Source: Anastatus disparis
Lineage: Eukaryota; Arthropoda; Insecta; Hymenoptera; Eupelmidae
Assembly: GCA_017163975.1 (NCBI GenBank)
Contig: JAFFSR010000095.1
Location: 278,001-342,000, forward strand
Direction: 5' to 3'
DNA length: 64,000 nucleotides
Shown here: positions 22,258 through 35,076 of the stretch, one piece after another
How the letters are laid out: every line of letters starts with the position of its first letter
Position numbering within the stretch: position 1 is the stretch's first letter
Translations under genes and position numbers: made by a program
The notes under the pieces: model-generated
Databases searched by the model: none
Told to the model about the DNA's origin: nothing
The model's input: the letters and a program-made list of their open reading frames with translations, nothing else

Positions 22258-22556
22258 TTTTGTTATTTACTCAAGTTTTAATCGGTGTATATTCAAATTA
22301 AAGGTTGAGCGCAATAGATATTATTATTATGAACATCTATGCACAAGAAAAAAAATATCTACCGGTTTGTTTTTGAGAAAAGTAAGTAACGCGAAAATAT
22401 TATAAACATAAACTTTTACTCTGACGTTCCTTACTTTTCTCAAAAACAAACCAGTAGATATTTTTTCTCTTGTGCATATATGTTCATAATAATAATATCT
22501 ATTGCGCTCGACCTTTAATTTGAAGATACACCGATTAAAACTTGAGTAAATAACAA
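22258..22556. repeat. Foldback repeat at the end of LINE ORF1
   Basis: The left arm from TTTGTTATTTACTC (22258) and the right arm to GAGTAAATAACAAA (22556) are near-perfect reverse complements of ~135 bp, with a short AT-rich loop near 22395-22423. It is non-coding. It could be a small MITE inserted into ORF1 or an inverted duplication of LINE sequence; the left-arm coding continuity with ORF1 leaves both open. Confidence 0.65.
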
Positions 22557-22708
22557 ACAACTCAATTGTTACTCGGTCGGTATCAGGTTCTACTCCGGCC
22601 TACCGTTAACTCAGGATTACAAAATGAAGAAGAATATACAATCACACGTTCACAAAAAGGAAAATAATAATAATATATACATATCAAATATATCTATAAA
22701 ATATTAAC

Positions 22709-25700
22709 ATGCAAAATAAAAATTTTAATATCTTGTTCTGGAATCTCAGGAGTTTAAATGCAAGAAGACTCGAATTAGAAAAAATGAAAATTGTATTTGA
22801 CATCATCGTTGGAGTCGAGACTTGGCTGAAGCCAGATAAACCCGTAAATTTTACGGGATTCAATATACACAGATTCGATCGCCTAGATGTCACTGGTGGT
22901 GGCATCATATTTATTGTTAAAAAAGACATCGACTTCCAAGTTCTAAATACTACCTCATCAGAACCAGAAATTGAACTCGGAGGCATTAGGATTAAAGCCA
23001 AAGATCACTCTTTTAATTTACTCGCATGTTACAAGCCACCTCATATACATCCCTCTCCAAGAGTTTGGAACGAGATTATAAGCAACAGTATAATATGTAG
23101 CGAGCCAACTATTTTTTTGGGAGATTTCAACTCGCACCATGTTGGCTGGAATTGCAGTTATAATGACAAGGATGGAATAAATTTATTGAATTCCCTTGTT
23201 GGGAATGGTCTAATTATCCATAATGTCAAGACGTCCACACACATTTATCCTGCTCGGTGTAAAAAATCCAATATTGATTTAGTCATTTCAACCATCTCTA
23301 TGGCTGATCGCATCAATCACAAGGTTTTTGACGATCCACACGGATCTGATTATTTCCCCATCTCCATCTAAGTTAGTATAGATCGAGTCATCTACGCCAG
23401 AAAGTCATTCAAATTATATTCTGAAAAAACAAATTGGCAAAAATGCAATGATACGCTTGACCAACAATACTCTGAATTTCATAATAGTGACTACATCAAT
23501 TCGTTACCCATTAACAAATATAATTTCTGGATTGAAAAGATCAAGCATGCTATCACAAGTAACACACCTGCGAAGAGAAAAGTCGCCTCCTCCAGATTTC
23601 GTAACCCGGTCCCCTGGTGGGATGCAGAGTGCGATAAACTTAAAAGACTACGCAAAGTAGCATTTAAGAAGTGGGAATTTTCTGGTCTTGCCTCTGATCA
23701 CCAAAGCTACCTAAAAGCTGATCTTACTCTAAGGAAAACCTTCAAGAAGAAAAAAAAACAAAACTATAAACGATTCGCAGAAACCATTGATTTTCAGAAA
23801 AACGTCTCATATGTTTGGAACAAAACCAAAATTTTGAAAAACAAGTGGGTCAAAACACCCATAACTAGCCACGATAGGTCACTAGTGAAATCCCAGCAGA
23901 GGTGGTAATGGACAAAATAGCCCCACAACTACAAGCCAATCATATTGAGCCTTCGATTCAATCGTTTAATAACAAAGACTCCTTCTTTGACGACCCTTTC
24001 GATTTTGCTGAATTCAATGCCGCCCTTGAATCTAGAAACAAACACTTTGGCTGCGGTCTGGACGGCATTGACTATTACACACTCACTAAGATTCCACTGA
24101 AGTATAAATTGGAACTGCTTGACATTTAAAACCAGATGCAACAGGAAAATATCTACCCATCAAACTGGCAAGAATCCTTTGTACACTTCATCAGCAAACC
24201 AGACGAGTCAGGCCTTCGACCTATAGCTATGACATCGTGTCTCTCTAAGATATATGAGCTCATGGTAAAAAACAGATAACAATGGTTCTGCGAGCACAAC
24301 AACATTCTTCCAGCATCAAACTCAGGCTTTCGAAAAGGTAGATCCTGCTACGACAACTTAACAAACTTTCTTCCACCTATCAACAACAACTTCAGTAAGA
24401 ACTGGGATACACTTGCAGCATTTTTAGACGTTCAGGGAGCGTCATCAACCCTCAGATTCTTCTTCGCAAACTAGAAGAGATTGGATGTTCTCGCACAGTA
24501 CTTTACTTCGTACAACATCTTATAATCAAGCGCTCGATCTACACTGAATATAATCTAGATTATCCGCGTTATGCTTATAAAGGTGTACCTCTGGGTGGGG
24601 TACTCAGCCCCCTTCCTTATCTCATTTACGTTAAGGATATCCGTAAAAACATATCTAGATTCATACATATTTCCCAATTTGCTGACGACATTCTCCTCTA
24701 CACAAGTTCATCATCATTGGAAAAAAGTGCTACACAACTTGAAAAGGCCACAGAAAACATACGCAATAAATTATTTGAATTGGATCTCACTTTAAGCGTT
24801 AAAAAGACTAAACTAGTCCATTTCAACAACAAAAATATACCACCTGGGGACACACACATCACCATCAATAATGAAAACATTAAATTCACTGAATCCACCA
24901 GATTTCTAGGAGTTATCTTCGACTTTCAACTCGAGTTTGAGCAACAGGTCAAGACCATCGCCATTAAGGCCACGATCACATGGTGCAGAAGAGATACGCA
25001 GAATAGAGCTTGCGTAATAGAAATAACCAATGAGAGCTATTCTGCCACTTCTAAATTTCTTCTCATTGGTTATTTCTATTACGCAAGCTCTATTCTGCAT
25101 GTCTATTCTGCACCATGTAATCGCGGCCTAAGTGTCAAAGAGCTCATCGAATTCTTAAATACCTATGCGGAACGTGGTGGGGTGCTCATCCCCAAACTTT
25201 ATTAGTTCTTTACAAGAACTTCGTTTGAGCCACTATGGACCATGGATTATTTATTTACTATCCAAAATTAAAGGCTATGGCACAAACCATTGAAAAAATT
25301 CAGTATTCTTCTCTCAGGACCGTAATAGGATATCGTACATCTACATCTAAAAACGTTATCTTAGCTGAAACCAAGCTCACCTCTATGAGGGATCGGGCCT
25401 TATATTCAGGCTGCAACTATGTCACCAAAGCTCTCTCCAATAGATCTAATCCTGCATCCAAAAACATAAATCTATATTACATAAAAAATAGAAAAAGTAA
25501 ACGCAAGAAAAAGAGAATTATCTCTCAATGCATTTCCAAAGTTCTCACAGAAACCAACAAGACATTATATATAAGCCACCTCAATGAAATATATGCACAT
25601 CCCTTCAAAGCTATGTACCATCAACCAAATACAGATTTTAGTCTTGATAAATTAATTAAAAAAGTCAAAGATCCGAATCTGACGCTCGACCTATACTACT

Positions 25701-26593
25701 CCGATGACTCAATTTGTAAAATTTTCACCGACGGCAGTAAAATTGCAGGCTTCAAATCTGTGGGTTCCGTTTACATTAGTGACGATGCTGGAAACAGTAA
25801 TATAACAAGCTCTAACCTGCACACTTCAATTTTTTCTGCCGAAGTCATCGCCATCAACACTGTGTTAGAATTTGCATCTCAATCCAAATATGATAAACAT
25901 GTGATATTTTCCGACTTACTAAGCGTACTCCAAGCATTACAAAGCCATAAATCCACCACATTTAATCACCCTCTAATAGTTTAAGCAAGAAACAAAATTT
26001 ATCAAATAACGTCCAATAGTTCTCAAGATCAACCGTTACAATTTGTTTGGATTCCAGCACATATAGGCATCCAAGGCAATGAAAAGGCCGATAAATTAGC
26101 TAAAATGGCCACGAGCAGACAATCTGAAAACAACGAAGTGCCCTATACAGACTTTAGACAAACATGGAAAAAATTTGCCTATGACAATACATGCAAATCT
26201 AACATGGAAGATGGAATTTTAAAAGGAATTAAATACTTCAATAACTTCAACAATAATTCCAAACATCCTTGGTTCAAAGACAAAAATCTTCCCAGTCATG
26301 CAATAGTAACCATAAATCGTCTTAAAGCTGATCATTACAGCTCTGCTTCATCGATGGCCAGGAAAAATATCGTTTCCTCCCCAGCATGCACCTGCGGCCA
26401 CGATTATCAAGATATAGAACACCTACTATGGGAATGCCCGCTCTACAGGGATCAACGCTACGACATGTTTAAAAGTTTCAAAGACGCTAAAATTATTGTT
26501 AATTGTGATATGACTCATATTTTAAAGAACTTAAATTTAAATATTATTAAAATAGTTATAAATTTTCTTAAAAAGTGTAACTTAAATCTTTAG
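22709..26593 (+). pseudogene. LINE ORF2: endonuclease, reverse transcriptase, RNase H
   Basis: The endonuclease (22709-23371) has FWNLRSLN, VETWLKP, GDFNSHHVGWN and SDYFPI, the usual exonuclease-endonuclease-phosphatase motifs. The frame then ends, and coding resumes in several pieces: 23902-24129 (CGLDGIDYYTL), 24571-25205 with FADDIL as the RT catalytic box (about 24680), 25235-25984 with RNase H (FTDGSK, then a conserved E and D), and 26105-26593 with CTCGHDYQDIEHLLWECP, the C-terminal CCHC-like motif of I/R1-type LINEs. At least four frameshifts or stops separate the pieces, and a foldback interrupts the RT at 24965-25132. Expected function: target-primed reverse transcription. Confidence 0.85.
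24965..25132. repeat. 168-bp palindrome inside the LINE reverse transcriptase
   Basis: The core 24999-25035 and 25061-25097 are perfect complements (CAGAATAGAGCTTGCGTAAT and on), with imperfect pairing extending outwards to TTAAGGCC and GGCCTAAG. The reading frame passes through it without a stop. It could be a tiny MITE or an inverted duplication formed during repair. Confidence 0.65.
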
Positions 26594-26832
26594 TCATATA
26601 TTTGTAATCTTTAGTTATATATTTGTAATCTTTAGTTATATATTTGTAATCTTTAGTTATATAATTGTAATCTTTAGTTATATATTTGTAATCTTTAGTT
26701 ATATATTTGTAATCTTTAAGTAAAAATTTTTTTGTAATGTAAAATATATAACTGTATGTACGAATTGTATATGGCCGTATAGACCTTAACTAAAGGTCTG
26801 GGTACGCCTTTATAATAAAAAAAAAAAAAAAA

Positions 26833-27390
26833 AAAGCAGAATCATTATTTAAATGAAATAAACGGTTTATTTAAAATCAAATATTTTATTTGTTTGATAG
26901 AACAAATTGAATTTGAATAAATATATATTGAATTAAACTAAATTATTTGTTCGAATGAAATAAATTAGTTTTGAATTAAAAACACGTTTATTTCAATTAG
27001 CATTTATTTAAATCAATCAACATTTAGTTGGATAATGCAGAATCATTAATTGAAACAAATAAACAGTTTGTTTGAAATTAATTATTTCGTTTGTTTGAAA
27101 GAACAAAATGAATTCAAATAAATATTTATTGAATTCAACTAAATTATTTGTTTGAATGAAATAAATTGATGATTCGAATGAAAAAAAAGTATCTTTTACT
27201 CAAATTCTCATTTATTTGCTTCAAATAATATTTATTTGATCTAAATAATAACAATTTTTGTCAACAAAATCTTTTATCTACAACAAATAACTTTATTTTT
27301 TAAAGGAATCTTTAGGTTTAATAATATAGCAAAAAAAATTTATTCAATTCAAATAATTTATTTATTTAAAATAACTAATTCAAATCAGTA
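26833..27390. repeat. Satellite-like array (right half, after LINE)
   Basis: This continues the 19503-20502 array with the same blocks (GAACAAATTGAATTTGAATA, AATTAGTTTTGAATTAAAAA). It starts with the LINE's right target duplication. It degenerates toward 27390. Confidence 0.6.
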
Positions 27391-27597
27391 CGATGGTTTG
27401 ATAATGTTACCGCTTGGTGGCGTCGTTAATTTTCCTCTTTACTGAATCTCGCTAGTGGTTGGAGGGCTTTCAGTTTGATATATAAGGAAAATCAGAATTG
27501 AAGATCATAATAAAATTGTAATGCGTGCGATATTTATGTTGAATGTATTATGTGCAATAAACTTTATAAAGCGTGTTAATGTTGAAACCTTCGTATA

Positions 27598-27637
<40 letters not shown>

Positions 27638-28305
27638 ACATATAAGTGTATGTGTGTATGTATGCATGTGAATGTGCGTATGTGTATGTGTATGTGTGCA
27701 TATGTGTAGGTGCAAGTGTGTGAGTGTATATATATGTGACAATTATGCAAACGATATTCCAGGAAGAAAAAAAGGCTTAATTCTTCACATTAATATAATG
27801 GTAGTAATATAATAAAGTTATAACGGAGACAGAGAGACGGTGGCGGAGAGACAGAGACGGGGAGATGGAGATGAGGAGACAGACTGAAAGACGAAGACGG
27901 AGAGACGATGATGGAGAGACGGAGACAGAGTGACGGAGCAGAAGAAATGGAGAATGGAGAGACAGAGACAAAGAGACAGAGAGACGGGAAGGAAATTTAG
28001 AAACGGAGAGATGAAGATAAGGTGACGGATATTGTGTATGTATGTATTTGTATTTGAGTAATTGTTTTTGTTATAATCATGCAGATTTAATTAGTTATAA
28101 TTATAATCACAGTAATAAAATGTAAATAAAAATGATCAAGTTTCATTATTACAACAGATTATTAAAGTAAGAAAAAGGTGTCAGATGGAGCTGCGGCGGG
28201 TGGTCACATAAATCAAAGGGGGTGGGTGTGAGGTTTTAGGGGGTTGGGCAAAGGGGGGTCTTTTTATTTTAAATAACGTAAATAACAATTTAGAAGAATA
28301 ATTAG
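27391..28305. repeat. Microsatellites and GGAGACGGAGAGACA minisatellite
   Basis: 27600-27632 is (TA)n and 27640-27735 is a (TG/TA) mixture. 27825-28020 is a degenerate minisatellite of GAGACGGAGAGACAGA units. The same minisatellite appears in the opposite strand sense at 30165-30520 and 57395-57905. 28020-28305 is AT-rich and then G-rich, without a gene. Confidence 0.6.
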
Positions 28306-28306
28306 A

Positions 28307-28727
28307 GGTCGTCAGTGGCTCATTCGATGAAGCGATGGATTCGTAATCTCGAGGCTACAAGTTTGATTCTCGCTCTTGGCCGAATGCTACAAGCATCATT
28401 GTACCAAAGAAGATAGACGCTTATAGAAGGATACTTCTGGGTTAAATTTTTCGTCCGAAACCCTAGGTAACACTTTAACATTGTTTGTATATCTATACAT
28501 ATGAAAAATCTGATATATATATATAGACATAAAAATATATGGGATCTAGTGGCGCCCTCAGTAGCTGGGTAACTCATTTTTGGCACAAATTTCTCATTTA
28601 AAAGTACGCTTCTATAAGCGTCTATATTCGTTGATTGTACGTTATATGTGCTTTGTTCACAAACACACTGATGACCATCCGTCGCTGATCAGCATCGCAA
28701 CGATAGCATAAAATACAGCGACGTTAA
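28307..28727 (+). mobile_element. Second tRNA-derived SINE-like repeat
   Basis: The head has an A-box-like AGTGGCTCATTCGATGAAGC and a B-box-like AAGTTTGATTCTCGC, about 45 bp apart as in tRNA-derived SINEs. The body includes a segment near 28575-28720 with GATGACCATCCGTCGCTGAT, recalling GGCTGATCATCCATCGGTAG in the SINE at 17883. The 3' part is interrupted at 28728 by a MITE; the A-rich run at 29129-29151 may be its displaced tail. No target duplication is certain. Confidence 0.5.
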
Positions 28728-29124
28728 GGGGGAGCCTCATACTGGCATAGAGTTCTACCTTATCTACATTTGAATTATGCATTTTAATAAAAATTCAACT
28801 ATTTATGACTGAAACTCATAGCACAGGCACATTATTAACAGTCTAAAGAATTTATTACAATGTTAAAAGACAGTATACGATTGAAAATGAAGACGAAAAC
28901 TGCATAATATGATTATCTATAACTACGTTGCATGACTAATCGCATTAGGCAGTTTTCGTCTTTATTTTTACCCTCACATTGTCTTTTAACGTTGCAATAA
29001 ATTCTTTGTTCTGTTAAAAATGTGTCTTTGCTATAAATTTTAGTCATAAATAGTTAAATTTTAATTACAATGCATAATTCTAATGTAGATAATTTAGAAC
29101 TATATGTCGGTATGAGGATTCCTC
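28728..29124. mobile_element. Foldback MITE with TTAA target duplication
   Basis: The left arm starts GGGGGAGCCTCATACTG and the right arm (minus strand) GAGGAATCCTCATACCG. The arms are imperfectly complementary along most of the element (for example GACGAAAACTGC with GCAGTTTTCGTC at the centre). TTAA flanks both ends (28724-28727, 29125-29128). TTAA is the duplication made by piggyBac-type and some other transposases. Confidence 0.7.
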
Positions 29125-29238
29125 TTAAATAAAAAAAATAAAAAAAAAAGAATTACAATGTGATTTGAGGAGTAGCTATATGGAGGAAGGGCTACGGGGA
29201 CAAAGGGGGGTTTGGAGTTGCTTAAATCCTAATCTTAC

Positions 29239-29305
<67 letters not shown>

Positions 29306-30530
29306 TTTATATATATATTTATTCTGTAAATGTGTATTATTAAAAAAAACTAAATATATGATATAATTATCAATTAAAAATATTAATTGTTTTATATAAC
29401 ATTTCATTTCATTTGAGTGTAATGTGTACGTCGTATAAAGTGTGCGTGTGCGTGTGCGTGTGCGCATGTGTGTGTGTGTGTGTGTGTGTGTATGGAATAA
29501 AAAATATGTATTTAATTAATGGTTCTATTTCTGTTTTCTGAAACACTCATAGTTCGCTTTAACTTTTTTTTTCATATTCATACATTTACCTATAATTTTG
29601 CAAATCCTTATCGATGAAAACATAAATTTTTAAAAATAAATGTAAAATAAATTTAAATGAGAACAATTATTATGAATTATAAATTAATACCAGTTTTTCA
29701 AGTGCTAAAACTTAACAAAATTTTATATTAAATTTAATATTTGATATTTATACATACAATATGATTCGATAAAAGGAAACTTATTTTAGATACATATAGA
29801 TAGCATCATTTTATCAGTGATTAAAAAAATATTGTTAAATTTAGTACAAGGAAAAACATATTTATAATTTCAATTTTTAAAGTTCTAAAAAAATAAAATA
29901 CATATTTTATATTAAAATACTGTTGTCAAGGGAATTAGCAAATTTATATATAATAATATTACTACTATTATATTAAAGTAAAGAATTAGGACTTTTTTTT
30001 TCTTACGTGAATATCTTTTGCATTATTGTCACATATATACATAAACATACACACATGCAGCAATAACATATACACACATACACATACATACACACGTACA
30101 CGATTATACACATATTCAAACCCATACATATACTCATATACAAACACACACATACACAATATCCGTCACTCCGTCTCTCCGTCTCTGTATCTCTATCTCC
30201 GTTTCTCCGTCTCCGTCTCCCTATCTCCGTTGCTCCGTTTCTCCGTCTCTGTCTCTCTGTCTCCGTCACTCCGTCTTCGTCACTCCATCTCAATATCTCT
30301 ATCTCCGTTTCTCCGTCTCCGTCTCTCCACCGCCACCTCCGCCTCCGTGTCTATGTCTCCGTCTCCCTGTTTTTGTCTTTTTGTTTCCGTCTCTTTATCT
30401 CCGTTCTTCCGTTTTTGTCTCTTTATCACCGATTTTTCATCTTTGTCATTTCGTTTCCGTTCCTCCGTCTCTCCGCCTCTCCGTCTTCGTCTCTATGTCT
30501 CTCCGTCTCCGTCTCTCTGTCGTTACTACT
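29125..30530. repeat. Microsatellites, AT-rich spacer and CCGTCTCT minisatellite
   Basis: 29240-29315 is (TA)n and 29440-29492 is (TG)n. 29500-30000 is AT-rich spacer with no gene. 30025-30155 is CA-rich. 30160-30520 is a degenerate array of CTCCGTCTCT units. The long frames on either strand here are repeat translations, not genes. Confidence 0.6.
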
Positions 30531-30590
30531 AATCGGGTTGTCCTTCATTCAAATTAACATTGCTTAAAAGCATTACTGTAGCTCCTTTTT
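30531..30590 (-). pseudogene. Scrap of Helitron helicase
   Basis: On the minus strand this reads GATVMLLSNVNLNEG, matching VMLLRNFNLNKG in the helicase fragment at 56315-56840. It ends abruptly at the minisatellite. It is too short to say which copy it came from. Confidence 0.45.
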
Positions 30591-30613
30591 TTAATTAGAT
30601 AATTATTATCATC

Positions 30614-31385
30614 CCATATGGAAATAATTTCTGTGAATAACTATTAATAACTGTGTAAAAATGTGAAAAAATGTGAATAACTGTTATTAACTATAATAAA
30701 CTACCGCAATTGAGACATTAATAACAGTAAATAACAGTTGATAACAGTTAATAATTGTTACGAATAGATAATAATAATGATTAACTGTAAATAATAATAA
30801 TTTACTGTTATTTATAGTTATTTACAAAGATTTATAATTTTTCACATTTATTCACATTTATTCACATTTATTAACAGTTATTAACACTTTTTCACACTTT
30901 CAACAATTTTCACACGTATAATCTTTTTTTTTATATATAGGCGAAAAATTTTGTAAATGTGAAAAACTGTTAAAAACTGTTAATAAATGTTAAAAACTGT
31001 AAATATCTGTAAAAAAGTGTTAATAACTATAATTCACTGTAACTCATTGCAAATAAATATAAATAATTATAAATAAGTATAAATAATAATAAATTGTTCA
31101 CCAATTCTAAAATTTTGGAAAATGTGAGTAACTGTTAATAAATGTGTATAAATGTGTATAAATGTGAATAAATGTGAATAAATGTGAATAACTATAAATA
31201 ATTATTAATAATCATGACTTCCAGTTAATAATTGTTATTTAGCGTTCATAACTATTATTAACTATTATTAATTGTTATTAAATGTTTTTCACTTTTATTA
31301 ATTCTTATTAATGTCTCAATTGCGGTAGTTTATTATAGTTATTAACAGTTATTCACAATTCCTCACAAAAATTATTTTCATATGG
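30614..31385. mobile_element. Foldback MITE rich in GTGAATAACTGTTA repeats
   Basis: The ends CCATATGGAAATAATTTCTG and (minus strand) CCATATGAAAATAATTTTTG pair. They are followed in both arms by GTGAATAACT...TAAACTACCGCAATTGAGAC. The interior is filled with short GTGAATAA/TTATTAACAG repeats. It abuts the truncated Helitron helicase at 31386. Confidence 0.65.
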
Positions 31386-31694
31386 AATATACATATTTAA
31401 ACATGCGATCGACGACTTCGAAAGCGTATTTTGATGTCATCGTGATTTAATCCCAAATAACAATTGATAAATATTTCATTTTTTTACTTATTTCGCTGTT
31501 CGCATTAATATTACATATTGTGTCTTCAGATATGTTCAACAGTAATTTAAATGCTGTATGTACTATCTCATCATCTTGTAATAAATTAGTTGCTATACCT
31601 GTCTATGATACAACTTAATAGTTGATTCCATGAATTTTTAGATAAGTTATAATTGTATTTAATAAATAGCTTTTACCACTTCCACCTGGACCGT

Positions 31695-31736
<42 letters not shown>

Positions 31737-34175
31737 TTTTCAGTGCAGTTTGTATTTAATGAATTTATTACTGTCTTAAAAATAGCTATTTGAGCATTTT
31801 TTAGAGTATCAATAATTGACTTAATATTATCAACATTATTTACTGTACTATATTCAATTTCATTATTTCAATAAAGTATTCTGAAGTAGGTAAATTAAAG
31901 TCACTTAATGAGAATCCATTATAAGTTAAAATATTATCAATTATTCTTAATGTATATTTTTCACCTTATTGTTTATTCATTTTTTAAGGATAAAAATAGA
32001 TTTTATATTTTTCATATAATTCTCGAGCATTAATTGGATTATGAAATGTACAAATGTAACCAAATAATTGACAAAGCTTTTGGAAATCGAGGTTTACATG
32101 ACTCTTCTAAACATTTATACCATTCATCATCTATTTAAACTAAATTTTCTGCTGTTGCTGCATCAAAGAAATTTGGGTATGTAATTCCATCAAAAGTTAT
32201 TAAGTTTTCAGAAGATGCTGCAGCTTTTACGTGAAGCAGAAGTAATTTAAAAAAGAATCTTTCTCTTTGTTTTGCATTAACTAAGTACATTCTGGTTAGA
32301 ATAGTTATTCGATTAGAAACATAATTTTGCGGTATATTAGAATAAAAGCAATTATGTGCCTCTGGGTCACTTTTATTAAGTTCAAACCACGTTGTTTGTG
32401 TTGTATTAACATTTTTCTCATCAATTTCGTGTTCGGATCTTTCTTTGATATGCACATATTGTTCATTTTCATTATGAACCGATAATCTGTATATTGTATG
32501 CGAAAGTTCACTAATATTATATTCCAATATGCGATGCATAGCTTTTGGCGGGCAAACGTATCTGGTGTTTATATATTGTTTAATTTCGTCATAAAACATA
32601 TCCAAATTATTCTTTTCATTTGTTTCATCATTAGTATTACTTTCATTATTAATTTCACTTGCTTTCATTTCTATAAAGGCGCAATCATGTCCTTTGAAAC
32701 AGTATTTGAATAAATATTTATAACGCCTATTGTCGAACATGAATCAATATTAATATGAAAATCAAGCTTCAATAATAAATACGGGTTATAAGGAATAACA
32801 AATCCATTATCTGCCAACTTGTTTTTTGTCTAAATAATCTCGTTTTTGTCATTTCTTCGTCGATAAATAGGATAACCATTTGTCATTATTGTAGTTTTAT
32901 TAAATTTTTTCGGGAAATTTTTTGTACACTTCCCTGATTCTCTATTCATACAAGGAAAGTTTTTATTCTGATCTCCACAAGGACCATGTATCATAAATTG
33001 TTTAACTATTTCATATAATCTAGGATTCTCATTCTTATTTGGAATTTCAGCTACTATAAATTTATCAACATCATCACTATTGCGAATTTTATCATCTTTA
33101 CTTATGAATATTAGTATATGTGCATGCGGTAAACTTCTATTTTGAAATTCTACTACAAATGAATATGCAATACATTCTCTCAAAATATGTTTTTTAGTTA
33201 TATCCTCTATAAATATTTTCAATTTTTGATTAAATGCTTGAACAACAATATCTGGTCTATCTGTAACTTCTTCATTTTGTTCTATATTATTTGCTATTTC
33301 TTCCCATTTCGGATTGCATGTTATAGTAATGAAAGAATCTGGTTTTCCAATTCTTTGCACTAACATCATTGAATTAAGAAAAATTTTATGTAAGGAACGC
33401 AGACTTCCTGTATAAGTAAATGGCAATATAAACATTTTTCAAATTTTTAAACTATCATTGATTTCTTCTTTTTTATTTTTTAAGTAATCCATTACGCCTT
33501 GATAAAGTTGTGTTCTTAAAGAATCTTGATTTTTTTTTATAAAATATAATCTTGAATTTTCTATTTTAACCCATGAATCAACAATATACTGTGGTGTTAA
33601 TTTTCTCAAATTCAAAAATTGGCTAAACTTATCTCTAATGCTTAACTTATAAGAGTGAAATCTAAGTGCTGATATGTTTTTTTTACTTTTATTTGATTTC
33701 ATGTTTGGTATCCATCTAAAAACACCATTCGAATATATAAGCGGTTATATCATGGGATCTACGTATTTACTTATATATAGGATTCTTATTGATTTTTCTG
33801 ATTTCGAGTAGATACATATGTCTTTTTCAATAAGTAATTCATTTCCTACAAAAACTACTACTACTTTATTACATTCAGCTTCATTATATCGAGGCTTATC
33901 AAAGTTATTGTTTCATCTTATATACATTTTAATATCTCTAGGTATAGTTCCATTTTTAATAAAATGATTATTTTTTTCAAGTTCTACTTTGTGCATCATT
34001 TTATAAGCTGCTGCGTAAGGATTGTTTTTTTTACCATAGTATCTAATTTATTCAATAATTCAACAGAACAATTCAAATCATTTTCTATGCGGCATTTATT
34101 TGCTTCTTTGTTATCAAATATGTATGATTGTCCATACTTTCTTGATTCACTTTCATTTGCATGTAATACATATGT
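31386..34175 (-). pseudogene. Helitron Rep/helicase, 3' part (left of nested Polinton)
   Basis: Read on the minus strand from 34175 downwards: coding that continues the Rep N-terminal region (HANESESRKYGQ), frames at 33702-33439, then 33435-32830 with the HUH Rep endonuclease (ITITCNPKW; SLPHAHILIF gives the H-x-H metal site), then 32740-32135 with PPKAMHRILEY and ITFDGITYPNF. The helicase N-terminus follows to 31386, including GGSGKSYLLNT of the Walker A motif near 31680. A (TA)n tract at 31697-31734 lies exactly at the start of Walker A and disrupts it. Several stops and frameshifts make it inactive. Product role: rolling-circle replication of the Helitron. Confidence 0.75.
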
Positions 34176-34181
34176 ATTATG
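34176..34181. repeat. Left 6-bp target duplication of Polinton 2 (ATTATG)
   Basis: ATTATG directly precedes the left inverted repeat and recurs at 51780-51785 directly after the right one. Six base pairs is the known Polinton target duplication length. Confidence 0.85.
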
Positions 34182-34305
34182 AGTAGTTATTGGGGCACCA
34201 TGGACCGTCACAACAATCCCCCACCTTACCACCCTAGAGGTGACTGACCCGAGGATCATTAACCTCTAAGAAGGTAGTGTAGGGGTTGTTGAGACGGAAC
34301 ATGAT
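34182..34305. repeat. Left terminal inverted repeat of Polinton 2
   Basis: About 120 bp, imperfect against 51657-51779. It begins AGTAGTTATTGGGGCACCAT and includes CCTCTAAGAAGG, matching CCTCTGAGAAGG in the right repeat. By eye roughly three quarters or more of positions agree. Confidence 0.8.
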
Positions 34306-34329
34306 ACCCCGAAAATAAATAAAAAATGT

Positions 34330-34365
34330 AAACAAATAAAACACTATTTTAAATTAAAAATTTAT

Positions 34366-34420
<55 letters not shown>

Positions 34421-34534
34421 ACACACACACACATACGTATAATTTAAAAAGTTTTACATAAATGAATTTAAAATACTCAAAATTATCACGCGCACACACA
34501 ATTTATATAAAACTACTGAAACACAAAAAATTTA

Positions 34535-34566
<32 letters not shown>

Positions 34567-34880
34567 CATACACACATACGCATAATTTAAAAAGTTTTAC
34601 AGAAATGAATTTAATATATATTACACACACACACATACGTATAATTTAAAAAGTTTTACATAAATGAATTTAAAATACTCAAAATTATCACGCGCACACA
34701 CACAATTTATATAAAATCACTGAAACACAAAAAATTTATTATTTATATATATATATCACACACACATACGCATAATTTAAAAAGTTTTACAGAAACTAAT
34801 TTAATTTAAAATACTCAAAATTATTACACACACACACACACAATTTATATAAAACTACTGAAACACTTAGAGTCTCTATA
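34330..34880. repeat. Subterminal tandem repeats of Polinton 2
   Basis: Blocks of ACACACATACGYATAATTTA, then AAAAGTTTTACATAAATGAA, then AAAATACTCAAAATTATCAC, then a TA tract recur three to four times in direct orientation, with deletions between copies. No gene is present. Subterminal repeats could bind element proteins, but this is inference. Confidence 0.6.
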
Positions 34881-35076
34881 AAGTTTATTATTTTATAATT
34901 AAATATTTAAAAATGTTTATTTTTCACTAAATTAATTTTAAACGAATCAATTTTAAAATCTCACATCACATCACGTCATTCTAGCAATGGACAGGATCAC
35001 AGTTTAAAAAGACACGTAAAAATCACTTGAATTAAAATTATTAAAATTATGAAAATTATAAAATTATTTTTAAACA
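34881..35076. other. AT-rich 3' flank of accessory gene
   Basis: This holds the presumed 3' end of the minus-strand 294-aa gene. No separate feature is supported beyond AT richness. Confidence 0.3.

Larger units (their letters stand above)
20503..26832 (+). mobile_element. RNase H-bearing LINE (I-type), 6.3 kb, with 12-bp TSD
   Basis: AAGCAGAATCAT precedes (20491-20502) and follows (26833-26844) the element. In order it has a GC-rich 5' UTR, an ORF1 with a zinc-knuckle-like motif, an ORF2 with apurinic endonuclease, reverse transcriptase, RNase H and a C-terminal CCHC-like motif, a 3' tail of ~21-bp repeats (TTGTAATCTTTAGTTATATA), and an A tract at 26817-26834. RNase H after the RT fits the I group rather than Jockey. 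The full length and clear duplications suggest recent insertion, but ORF1 and ORF2 are frameshifted and two foldback sequences lie inside. Confidence 0.85.

Noticed and set aside
27505..27750. His/Thr/Tyr-rich minus-strand frames
   Set aside because: They arise from (TA)n and (TG)n microsatellites.
30026..30567. Long frames in both strands
   Set aside because: These are translations of CA microsatellite and CCGTCTCT minisatellite with no domain.
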